Positions 21,590 through 31,799 of a stretch of 64,000 nt of DNA are shown one piece after another (the stretch's first letter is position 1; each line of letters begins with the position of its first letter). The stretch is from Diabrotica undecimpunctata. Its lineage: Eukaryota > Arthropoda > Insecta > Coleoptera > Chrysomelidae. The stretch covers positions 21,973,644 to 22,037,643 of the forward strand of contig NC_092806.1 in the NCBI RefSeq assembly GCF_040954645.1, in the 5' to 3' direction. The translations under genes were made by a program, and so were the position numbers. The notes beneath the pieces were generated by a model that saw nothing but the letters and a program-made list of their open reading frames with translations, searched no databases and was not told the DNA's origin.

Positions 21590-24110
21590 TCAAAAGATTT
21601 TTTTCTATCCTTATAATTTCACCTGGAGTATACCCAGCTCCTAATTTCAGAGAAGTTCTTCGGACTTAATTTCAAATTCGTTGCCCGGAATCGTTGAAAG
21701 ACTTCTGTCAGATTGTTGACATGTTCTTCGAAGGATATTCCAACCACAATTACATCATCCAAATAAACCAGGCATGTTTTTTTATGATAGACCTCTTAAA
21801 ACTGCCTTCATTAATCTTTTAAATGTGGCAGGGGCATTACATAAACCAACAGAGGTAACCGTAAACTTACAAAGCCCTGATCCTATCGAGAATGCGGTTT
21901 TCTCTCGATCAACTGGCTGCATGTCTACTTGCCAATATCCACTTTTTAGATCGAGTGTGGAGAACCAACGACTACCGGAGAGAGTATCCAATGTATCGTC
22001 TATTATGGGCAAAGGATAACTATCTTTCTTAGTTACCGCATTAAACTGGCGGTAGTCAATACAAAAACGCGTTCAACCATCTTTACTAGAACTACCAGTG
22101 ATGTCCATGGACTGTTAGATAGTTCAATTACCCCTTGTTTGTTCATATATTTGATAATGTCTTCGGCTTCATCTCTTTTCGTGAATGGAAGTCGTATAGG
22201 TTGGTGTCTGATTGGCTGAGCGTCTCCGTATTAATTGTATGCGTCACTATGCTTGTTTTGTACTTTGTACAATGGCAAAAACATCTTGAAATTCTATCAG
22301 CATAGACTTCACTTTTTTTGTTCGTTCATCATCAAGATATTGGCACGTTTTAATCATTAACTCAACAAGCTTCTTTGGATACTTAGATTTTAATGATTTC
22401 TCATTAGTATTCATTGAACAAATCGAAGCCACGGGATCTCACTGTCCAATCAAAGTTCTTCTACTTAACTTAATAGCAGTTTCCTTTACATTCATAACTC
22501 TTATAGAAACGATATCTCGAACTCTCACGAAAGTTTTGCCGTGAGGAACTCGGCATTGTCCACATCTTCGTCCATCTTTAAACTTCCCTCTTAGCAGTGA
22601 CCATCAAGTCTGGTCATCAGAATTTTCTCACTACTACCGGGTATTGTTACGTCACAAGTAGTTAGTAAGCTGATAACATCTTCTTTGTCTTCATAAAATG
22701 GCAACTCCTCACTATTTATCTCGAGAACTCCATTTTTGACATTCAATACAGCAATAACTTTTCTTAGTAAATCCATCTCCAATATGAACTGGTCGAGATC
22801 TCTGCAATTATTATTCTGTATTTCAATGTGGTCTGTCCAATGGATACTGACATATTAGCTTCGTCATATGTATTAATTAGCTTATCAGTTGCTGTTCTAA
22901 GCCTTACATTTGCATGCGATAATTTAAGATGGCCTAGTACTACTACTGGACGTGCAATAGTTCTTGTTGCACCTGTATCTACCAAAAACGATCTACATTT
23001 ATTACTAATACGAACCTCGATGTACAAGCTATGAATTTCACCGAAGGACGTAATGGTAACAGTTACTCTAGAGGCTTTGTTTCTTGATGTCGGCAGTTGT
23101 CCCTTGGTGTCAACCCGTTCTAGTTCTCCGACTGTTGTATCATTTTCTTGCAATTACGGTGAATATGGCCTACGTCACCACAATTCTGACATCTGGGCTC
23201 GCGTCTCTTTGGCATTTCTTTCAGACGTTCATCGTTTGGTTCGTCTCCTTCTTGAGTGGTTCAATGGCTAAACTTGGATGAACTCGATGGCTCCGTGAAG
23301 TTTGACTAGCTGTTTGATGTTCCAAGGCAATAGCGAGCACTTCATCTAGAACTTTCGGTCTTGCTAGTCGTAAAGCTTTCTGTGATTCACTGTCTTTCAA
23401 CCCATTTACGAGTTGTGGTGTAGACTTGTTGTAGATGGGCATCTCCGTAACGTTTATCTAGTCGAGTAAACAAGGTATGGTACTATTTTTCTTGACCCTT
23501 AAGAATCAATCTTAGGATATCCGCAGTATCGCCTCGTAAAGCAGAAGTTAAGGAAATAGTCTTTCCTTGTTCTGTCGAATGATTGGCTGTCGCAATAGCT
23601 TCAAATTGTCTAAAGTATATGGACCAGGAAGACTTTTCATCAAATGGTGGCAATTTGAATCTCATGTGATGTGTCGTTTCGTCTCTAGATAATTCTTCTT
23701 TCACTACAGGATCTAAAACTACTGCATTAACTGGTTGTATCACTTTTGCATTGGTTATCATGGTCTCTAATTGTTTGATCTTCTCTTCTACATCTTCTAC
23801 TTATCGAATGTTCTAGAAACTTCTTCAAATTTCTTATTGTTCTGTCTAGAAGTTTCTTCCATCATTTGAGAAAAATTTTCAAATTTCTCGTCAAATCTTC
23901 TAGAAACATTTTCAAATTTATCATCAATTATTAGAAAAACATTTTCAAATTTCTCGTCGAATCTTCTAAAAACAATTTCGAATTTCTTATCATTCTTTCT
24001 AAAAGTTTCTTTAATCTTCGTTAAAACTGCTTCTTCTGCTGACTGAAAATGGAATGCATCTGGGTCATCTCCGTTTTTGTCGAGAAGATGATAAATGATT
24101 TACACTAAAT
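21590..24110 (-). pseudogene. Ty3/gypsy gag-pro-RT fragment
   Basis: Read leftward on the minus strand. A gag N-terminal region (about 24070-23800) has repeated RFDEKFENV units and stops. Gag proper (23761-23483) holds MRFKLPPFDEKSSWSIYFRQ and TALRGDTADIL. A CCHC zinc knuckle, CQNCGDVGHIHRNC, lies near 23160-23200. An aspartic protease, FLVDTGATRTIARP, lies in 23153-22764. A linker with FQDVFA (near 22290) follows. RT (22012-21782) has STLDLKSGYWQVDM, EKTAFSIGSGL, FTVTSVGLCNAPATFKRLM and, after a frameshift, CLVYLDDVIVVG. The domain order is that of Ty3/gypsy elements. It breaks off soon after the YLDD motif near 21590; RNase H and integrase are absent. Frameshifts and stops make it non-coding. 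Confidence 0.88.
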
Positions 24111-24738
24111 ACCTAATATCTTTGAAGTTGCATTTTTTGAATTTGTTCTGTATGTTATATTTATGTTTGTGGTCCAAATCATTCCCTACTTTCAATTTTT
24201 ATTGAATAACAGCGTACGCGTACGTAAACATTTTGTATTGCTTGTCGTGAACCATGATTATATTCATTTTATTAACTCATAATATAAGTGCTATGTATTC
24301 ATCATCTACCTCTACATTATTATATTACCCTTCTGCCTAAAATAAAACAACAGAATAATAATTTGTTACAAAGCAACACGCCGTCGATCCATTCTGATGG
24401 TATCAGAAATGGTGAGCATGAAGGCGGGTGCGCTATCAACAATTCGATCAAGTTAGTCGGTGAAAGTCAAAAGAAGACATTACATCAACAAAAGGGGTCA
24501 ACTCGAGCTTAAACATCCTAAGGTGTAGGGGTGTAACTGCGATTTTGAGAAGCTATTTTGGAACGTATGTAGCTCTAACTAAAACTAATTGTATTCCTTA
24601 AAAATTGCCTGTTTTGTCTTTATACAGCTCCCTTCTTTGTGTTCAGTTCAGTAATTCATCTCTTGTGTGAACGACTTCGTGGGATATTTTTAGTGGGTCA
24701 TTTAACTCAGCATGAATTACAGATAAATCAATAGCACA
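24111..24738. other. Noncoding region, possible gypsy LTR/leader
   Basis: Lies between the 5' side of one gypsy fragment and the 3' side of the other, both on the minus strand, so an LTR is expected here and in 25164-25267. I could not identify both LTR edges or a primer-binding site. A plus-strand TGGTATCAGA near 24398 is on the wrong strand for these elements. Confidence 0.4.
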
Positions 24739-25163
24739 ATATGTAATAACAACTTTAGAAACTATGCCGCCAATTATTATCGGTACACAAAGCATGGGGG
24801 TTCAAATTAAGGGTTGCGCCTTAGATTTTTCACCCCTGTCCCAGCCAAAATAACTGTTTGAAACTTTGAGAGTATGAGAAACTTTGTGTATGAATGCCAT
24901 ACTGCGTCAAATTACCAAAAATGGGGAAAAATTTTCCGAAAATAAAAAATTTGTCCTGCTCCTGGTACTAATATTTTTTGTAAGGCATTAGGTCGCAGGT
25001 CATCATTTTTATATTAAGTACCTATCTAAGTTACAAATGTCGTACAAAAATGTTTGGCCAAAAAAAACTTACCCCCTTGAGTAATAAGTTTATCTTGCCT
25101 GTGTTTCATATGTACCTACCGTTAATAATTGACGGCATAGTTTATAAAATTGTTACTACATAT
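24739..25163. mobile_element. MITE-like element with 47-bp TIRs
   Basis: 24739-24785 and the reverse complement of 25117-25163 agree at about 41 of 47 positions, both including AAACTATGCCG and CAATTATT. The enclosed ~330 bp has no reading frame. The small size and inverted ends fit a non-autonomous DNA transposon. Outer edges and target duplication are uncertain; similarity may extend slightly outward. Confidence 0.7.
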
Positions 25164-25267
25164 CGTAGTATTGTTTTATATGTCATTTATGCACATATTC
25201 AGCTCGAGAGATGCAACCGTTAAATGGGGTATGTTGAAATAAGCTTGTTCATTACACTGCTCCTCTC

Positions 25268-27842
25268 TTAGATCTGAATGTCCCGATCAGCAACTGTATA
25301 TGTAGGTCCATAATGACGGAATCTACAGGACTCACCAGCTCTGTATGAACCCCTCAGAAAAAAATAACAGTCTACTGTCTTTAAAGGACACGATCTCTTT
25401 GGGTTTATGCAACATTGCGATAAGGCGTGCCCTCCAAGTAAAAACTTGGCCGGACCCTGAGCTTCCTGGCCTTTCGGCATACGCTCTTAGTGAAACCTCT
25501 GCCCCTACGAGTCCGACACCAAAGTGAAGGTGCCACGGGGCGCGTACCAAAGACGTCCCGTGGGCCCCCCCGTGGGGGTACCCCGTAGGGTTACCACGAC
25601 ACGTCTAGCACACGCAACCCGCGGGGGCTCCACCTTCCCCGTAGTACCTGTGTTGTGAGTACCTTGCCTACCCGTTACTCCCACACTACGGGCGGGTAGG
25701 TTCGGCAGGCGGAGGAATTTCCACCTCACACGTAGACAGGTCGCCGCCGAGGATCTCTCCTCTACCACTCTTGGATCTCCCGGTGGGTACGTGCCGGGGC
25801 ACCTACACCGCTCCTGACCGCCGTCAGGTGCGGTGTATCCACACCCCTCCTGACCGAGGTCAGGAGAGGTATTTACGGGCCCAGCTCGTTCAACCTCACC
25901 AGGCTCTTTTGGAATGGGAGTAGAGTGGTCCCACGAGTAGTCTCGTCTCGGATACTAGGAGTGTAGACAGGTGACCGTGTCGCCGAAGCGATCGTGTGCG
26001 TTTCTACAAACCCGACACCTCAAGCGACGGCTATCCACCTCCCTATTCCTACCCATTAGTCGCCTCTTACGACAGGCAGGGCTTTCTGACCCCGGCCGTA
26101 TTCTTATCTCCGCGAGCCGGACGGAGGGTTTATGCAACAGACAGTAATTCGTACGCCGGTTTCTCGGAAGATCACTTCAAGCATGCTTCTGACAATCTTT
26201 CGCTCCAGATATTCTAGTGCATGGCCTATCTTGGGTAAAGTCAATTTCTTGATGTCATAATTGCCTACGAGTTTCTTAAAATTAGTTAGAGCACGCCATA
26301 TATCCTTGGAGTTTGCCTTGTCTGTATACGACTTTCTGGTTACCATATACAGCAAAGATCGAGGACCATCTTCTAATTTCAGTACGCTTTCAAATTTAGG
26401 CTGCTGATTTTTTAACACGTCCAAACGACCGAACTTCTTATTTCATACGGACGAGATCATCTCAAGGTTTTTGGCAACACAGTGAGGTAGAGAGACTTTT
26501 GCAGAACACTAAAAATATCCTGCTGAACTTCTATGGTCACGCCGAATCTAGCACTCTTTCTCTCTGCGTAATTTGACATAAGTTCCTTAAACCGCATTTG
26601 CCGGTCATCTTTAATCTTATATTGAAGGGTTCGTGCTTCTTCTGTTTCATTTGAGGCAGCATAAGGTGCAAGACGATTTATGTGAACAACTTTTGGTTTA
26701 CCTTTCGGGAACTTCTTAATTCGATATATTATGTCATTTATTTACTTTTTAATGTCATATGTACCTTCCCGTTGTCTTTGCGGTATAGGAGACAAGCCTC
26801 GACGACATTGTGGATTATGAAGCCAAACAAGATCACCTACTTCTAAGCTTTCATTCTTGTATTGAGAATCATATTGATTTTTCATTGTGTCACTGGCTAA
26901 CTGGATGTGTTGTCGGACAAGTTTATGAATGTTGTTCATTCTTAACTTCAGACGGTCGACATATTCTTTATTTGCAACATGTTCTTCGAAAGGTCTGCAG
27001 CCAAACTATAGGTCGCAGGGCAAACGAACTTCACGACCCAACATCGAGCAAGTTGAAGTCAGGTTTGTAATTTTATTCACGACTGAGCGGTAGGGCATTA
27101 GGAATAAATAAATGTGCTGGATCCAATCTCTTTGATGTTCGGATACAACTTTGGACAGGTGTTTACCCATCGTTCGATTCATCCTCTTGGCCATTCTATC
27201 TGATTGAGGTTGCAGGGGTGTCATTATGGTCTTATTAACACCAATTAATTTACAATCGTTTTGGTAGAGGGTTGACTTGAAGTTTCGCATAGGCCTCAGT
27301 CCATTTCGTAAAATAATCCATGGCTACCAAGATATATTTATTTCCATCATCTGTTTCTGAATATGGACCTGCAATGTCGATTGTTACTCTTTCTATAGGA
27401 TCCCCAACATTGTACTGTTTCATGGGTGCCATCTTTTTACCATCTGGGCCATTACTAGTTGCACACAGTTCACATTTCTGGCACCATCTTCTTACATCAT
27501 CTTTACAGTTCACCTAATAGAACCGTTCTCGAACCTTTTGCAGAGTCTTCGTAATACCAAAGTATCCACCTGATGCATCGTCATATAACTGACGTAATAC
27601 TTCTGACAGTTTACTTTTACGTACAATCAACTACAGCTTAGATTCTGTACCATCATCGTTCTCAAAGGTTCTATACAGAGGATCATCTTTTACTACTAGG
27701 CAATTCCATTGGCTCCAGTAGGACTTGACTTCTGGACTACATACACTAATGTCTTGCCAGAAGGTCTCTTCAACGCATCCAATCCAATACTCGTTTTATA
27801 CATGGATCAACTGCTTGGGCGTCTTGTAGCTGTTGAGGTTGC
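25268..27842 (-). pseudogene. Ty3/gypsy integrase with macro domain and CCCH finger
   Basis: Read leftward on the minus strand from 27842. An LQDAQAVDPCIKRVLDWM linker comes first, then an integrase zinc region whose two His are Tyr (LYDD, GGYFG) but whose WCQKCELC Cys pair remains. Next come IERVTIDIAGPYSETD and YILVAMDYFTKWTEAYA. A deletion removes the second catalytic Asp, and in TPLQPQSDRMAKRMNRT the usual Glu is Lys. NESLEVGDLVWL and VVHINRLAPYAA close the integrase. The frame runs on as RFGVTIEVQQDIFSV, LPHCVAKNLEM, FGRLDVLKNQQPKFESVL, LLYMVTRKSYTDK, LTLPKIGHALEYLE and MLEVIFRETGVRITV. Motif by motif this is an OARD1/TARG1-like macro domain. After an interrupting insertion, DCYFFLRGSYRAGESCRFRH is a CCCH finger whose second Cys is Tyr; stop at 25268. 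Frameshifts make it a relic. Confidence 0.82.
25415..26125 (-). mobile_element. 711-bp GC-rich insertion with 14-bp TSD
   Basis: Perfect 14-bp direct repeats, GGGTTTATGCAACA, at 25401-25414 and 26126-26139 bound this insertion, which splits the macro/CCCH junction of the gypsy pol. It is far more GC-rich than the rest of the window and has no poly(A) tail. It contains local hairpins such as TCCTGACCGAGGTCAGGA (near 25847) and, reading on the minus strand, CTGTCGTAAGAGGCGACTAA (26056-26075), which I recall from the 5' parts of some insect retroposons (from memory, not checked). A long minus-strand frame exists but shows no domain I recognise. A retroposed non-autonomous or internally deleted LINE/SINE is the likeliest identity; strand is tentative. 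Confidence 0.8.
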
Positions 27843-30140
27843 CTTCTTCTTCTTGCAGTACCGTCTCCTATCGGAGGTTGGCTACCATCACAGCAATCTT
27901 TACTTTGTTGGCTGCAGCTCTGAACAACTGTTGTGAACTGCACCCATACCACTCCCTTAAATTTCGCAACCAGGAAATCCTCCTACGTCCCACATTTCTC
28001 TTTCCCGAGATTTTTCCTTGGATTATGAGTCTAAGCAGAGAGTACTTTTCTCCTCTCATTATGTGTCACAGATATTCCAGTTTTTTCATTTGTACGGTTT
28101 TTATGACTTCGCATTCCTTCCCCATCTTCAGCAGAACATCTTGATTTGTTACTCTTTCTGTCCATGGTATTTTCCACATTCTCCTGTAACACCACATTTC
28201 GAATGGCTCAATGTTTTTGATGTTTATCTTTTTCAGTGTCCAGGCTTCTATGCCGTACAGCAGAACGGAGAAAACATAGCACCTTAACATTCTCGTTCTT
28301 AAGTTTATATTTATGTCCCGGCTCCATAGGAACTTTTTCATTTTGACAAACGATTGGCTCGCTATCTCTATTCGCCTCTTGATTTCTCTTATCTGGTCAT
28401 TAGTATCAGTGAAGCAAACCCCTAAATATTTGTAGGACGTAACTCTTTCAACTGGCTGATTATTTATGGTTAAATTCACATTGGTGTATAGCTTCTTTGT
28501 TACAATCATGAATTTAGTCTTTTTGATGTTCAGTTTTAGACCATTCTTATTGGTATGGGTGTTTATGTTTTCCATCAAAAACTGTAAATTTGCTAGGTTA
28601 TCTGTTACTATTAGCGTGTCATCAGCGTATCGTATATTGTTAGTTAACTCTCCGTTAATGTCCATACCAATGTTTTGCTCTAGGAGCGCTTCCTGACATA
28701 TTGTTTCGCTATATATATTGAATAATAGTGGAGAAAGCACACAACCCTGACGCACACCTCGACGAATCTCAATTTCTTCGGTTAACTCATTATCAACTTT
28801 GATTTTTGCTGTTTGTCCCCAGTACAACCTGGATATGATGTTAATGTCGCGACTGTCGATGTTTTTGCTTCTTAGGATTTCATACAGCTTTTGGTGTCTG
28901 ACTTTATCGAAGGCCTTCTTAAAATCTATGAAACCTACGTAGAGGTCTTGGTTTACATCCAAACATCTTTGCATTAACACACTCAGACCAAACAAAGTTT
29001 CCCGTGTTCCCAGTCCACCTCTGAATCCAAACTGTGTGGCGCTTATGTCCTCTTCTAATTTATTAAATATTCTTTTGTGAATTATTTTTAAAAATACTTT
29101 TAGTGTGTGGCTCATCAATGTTATAGTTCTGTGGTCTGAACACTCTCTGGCGTTATTCGTCTTCGGGATTGTGACAAAAGTAGAGGAGAGCCATTTCTTT
29201 GGTATGATGCCTGTTCTATAAATTGTGTTAAAGAGGTTCACCATTATTTCAAGTGCGTCATCGTCTATTAGTTTCAACAATTCTACAGGAATTTCATCTG
29301 GTCCTGCAGCTTTACCCCCTTTTGTGTTCCTTATAGCATATTCTACCTCGCTTTTTAGGATTTCAGGCCCCGTTGTGTCGTCTGTAGGTTCTGCCACTGC
29401 TATTTCTGGTCTTTCGTCTGCAAAAAGTTCTTCAATGTATTCTGTCCATCTTGCCAGTTTTTCATTTAAATCTGTAATTATTTTACCTTTTTTGTCCTTT
29501 ACTATGGATGCTTGTTTCACTTTTTTACCTGTTATTTCCTTGATCTTTTTATGCATGTTAAAGCTATCGTACTTTCTATCATATTCTTCTATTTCCTTGC
29601 AGTTGTCCAGAACCCAGTTCTCTTTGGTTTCTCTAATTTTTCTCTTAATTTCACGGTTCACTTCTTTGTATTTTGTCTTGTTGGTTTTATTTCTTCGCCT
29701 TTCTTCCATGAGATGCAAAATTTCGTTTGTCATCCATTCCTTTTTCTTAATTTTGCTTGGAGCTAAGGAGCCTTCACCAGCTGTCATAAGGGCCTTTTCT
29801 ATCTCCATCCATTTATTCTCTACATTGCCTGTGTTCCTATTTTTTGCAGCGATGTTTCTAAGATTGTTGTTTACCTGTTCTCTTGTCCTTTCCAGTATAG
29901 TTGCATTTTTCAGTTGCTTAAGGTCTATCTTTTGTTTAACTGCACTTTTCTGTAGTTTCTTGAATCTTATATTTACTACAGCCACCACCGGATTGTGATC
30001 CGATTCTATATCAGTGCCTGGATAGGTTTTTGTAGACGTGATGGAGTTTTTAAACCGGCTTCTGATTAGTATATAATCGATTACACTTAAAAAGGAATTT
30101 TTTAATGGTTCTATGTATGGTTGTTTATTAATATTACTAT
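27842..30140 (-). mobile_element. RTE-like LINE (family A), 5' truncated
   Basis: The 3' end at 27842 (plus-strand GCCTTCTTCTTCTTGCAGTA) carries the GAA-type tail and the CCAACCTCCGATAGGAG 3'UTR block shared with the 6.9-7.4 kb fragment. The 5' part reaches into the endonuclease domain with SVIDYILIRSRF and GTDIESDHNPVVAVV (about 30110-29990). Upstream of about 30140 the similarity fades. The 3' end abuts gypsy pol sequence, but the DNA beyond the 5' end is not gypsy, so the junction has been rearranged and no target duplication could be matched. Confidence 0.85.
27868..29988 (-). pseudogene. RTE reverse transcriptase ORF with single nonsense codon
   Basis: A 640-codon frame runs from 29988 to a TGA at 28066-28068 and continues in the same frame for about 65 codons to MVANLR, stop at 27868. 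Linker coiled-coil-like sequence comes first (residues ~1-200). The RT domain follows with GGKAAGPDEIPVELLKLIDD, STFVTIPKTNNA, TQFGFRGGLGTRETLFGL, GFIDFKKAFDKVRHQKLYEI, GVRQGCVLSPLLFNIYSE, IRYADDTLIV and YKYLGVCFTD. The post-RT tail has RMLRCYVFSVLLYGIEAWTL, FEMWCYRRMWKIPWTERVTN and, past the TGA, GKRNVGRRRISWLRNLREW. Both catalytic Asp of YADD and the Asp of FIDFKKAFD are intact. The true N-terminus (endonuclease) is missing. The 257-codon plus-strand frame opposite is a shadow. Confidence 0.9.
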
Positions 30141-31199
30141 ATAGGTGTAATATATAAAAAAGAAATACTTCATTGTTAATTAAAACAGAAGTTGTGTGAG
30201 ATTGAAGAAAAGTTTCCTAAGGTACAAGGATCTTCCGTTGAGATATTTGCTGTGAGCTGCTATCTATAAAACTATGTTAATGAGTATGGTAGATAATATT
30301 CTGTCCAAAGATTGATAGCATCGATGGCAGTAGAAGGAGATGAACACGAGGAAAAAGACGATCACTATTATTTTTCTTATCGATTTGCTTTATACACCAT
30401 TGCATTTAAATATAAATATTTATACGTATACCTATATATTAGGTACAATAAGTAATCTATTATTATTATGATGAATAATTCAATGAAATGTAATTTGCAG
30501 CGTTTTGGTTACCAATATAATTTGATTAATACCTAACAGGGCTGCCAGATTATGAAAGATGGCGACAAGTTAAATATTTCGTGCTACACTTTCCGATTTG
30601 TGCTTAATTGAATAAATAATAGTTAAAATAAAATTATTGGAGGTGAAAGGTTTTACAGTAATAAATATATATCTTTAGGCAAAACTCACTCCAATATCTG
30701 AACGTTCCGTAAAAGAACATGCACCGTTCCCATCGCTACAAACGCGATCTCCGTAGTTAATATCAACATCACAGATCTAGAATTGGTTCGCAGTTAACAG
30801 AGGGTGTGGAACATTGATAAATGGAGCTATAAATCATCTGCGACTCCTCCCTGGAGTTGAGTGGGCAAATATCTATAACAGTTATAATTTAAAAGATCAT
30901 TTATCTAGATATTTATTGCAATCATAAACCCTCTACTCTCTACTGGGTAAAATATATAGTGACAGCCTTTATAACGATATTTGACGTCGGGAACTGCTGT
31001 GTATTATGTATACAGAAATTGAACCAAACATTTTTTATTCGATTGCTTGGATGTGGTTAATTGATTAGACAAAAAGTTGTTGTTTTACATTTTTTTAACC
31101 TTTCCACAATATTTATTAAGAAATGATTAATGTTTCGGTGTAGACAAACCATGACTAAAGTAATTTAAGATGAAGTCGATTATGTAATTAGTGTAAAGT
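30141..31199. other. AT-rich spacer
   Basis: About 1 kb without recognisable genes or the gypsy sequence that would be expected if the RTE element had inserted cleanly into the gypsy copy. Confidence 0.45.
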
Positions 31200-31799
31200 A
31201 TAATATAATATCTTCTTCTTCCTTCTTGCATGTAGGCTTTAAAGCCTGTTTCTTCTTTAATATTAGCCTCCCAAATTTTTTAAATTATCGCACCATCTTT
31301 TTCTTAATCTGCTAATACTTCTTCATCCATTTGGTAACTGATCTCGTGCTATTCGTATGTCTTCTATATTGCATGCTCTTCTTATGTTTTCGCTTCTCTT
31401 CCTATCTAACAGACTTTTCCAAATATATTCGTCGGAGTATTTTTATGGAGTATGTTATAGTTTATTTTTATGAACGAGAGAGTAATTAGCATAATTTTAA
31501 CTGGTAGCTCCGACCACTCCATGGGCGTGCTCAAGATTAATTGAAAAATTACTTTGAATAATTGTAAAAAATAAATGAATTATTTCAGTGTTATAAAGTG
31601 TTATGTGTATGTAAACAAAAGTGACCTCTTTTATCACACACTATATTAGAACTGACTGGCCTACATTAAAAAGGGTTTCAAAAAATTCACATTTTTTTTA
31701 ATTTTTAAAAATTACAAAAGAGAAAAAGAGTTTTTAAAACCGTCTAAGGTATGTTAAATAGATGAATAAAAATATTAATATAAAACTTACAGCTACTTG

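Noticed and set aside
24390..24420. TGGTATCAGA resembling an LTR-element primer-binding site
   Set aside because: On the plus strand, while both gypsy pieces are minus; no plus-strand element or LTR edge supports it.
25415..26125. Possible bacterial contamination because of high GC
   Set aside because: Exact 14-bp duplication at both ends and insertion within an insect-type retroelement argue for a real genomic insertion.
26104..26424. Interpretation of the macro-domain segment as an intact host OARD1 gene
   Set aside because: It is contiguous with gypsy integrase, has a frameshift and stop, lacks introns and is split by a retroposon; a host gene is not supported.
29225..29998. 257-codon plus-strand ORF
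   Set aside because: Entirely antisense to the RTE reverse transcriptase; hydrophobic, low-complexity composition of a shadow frame.
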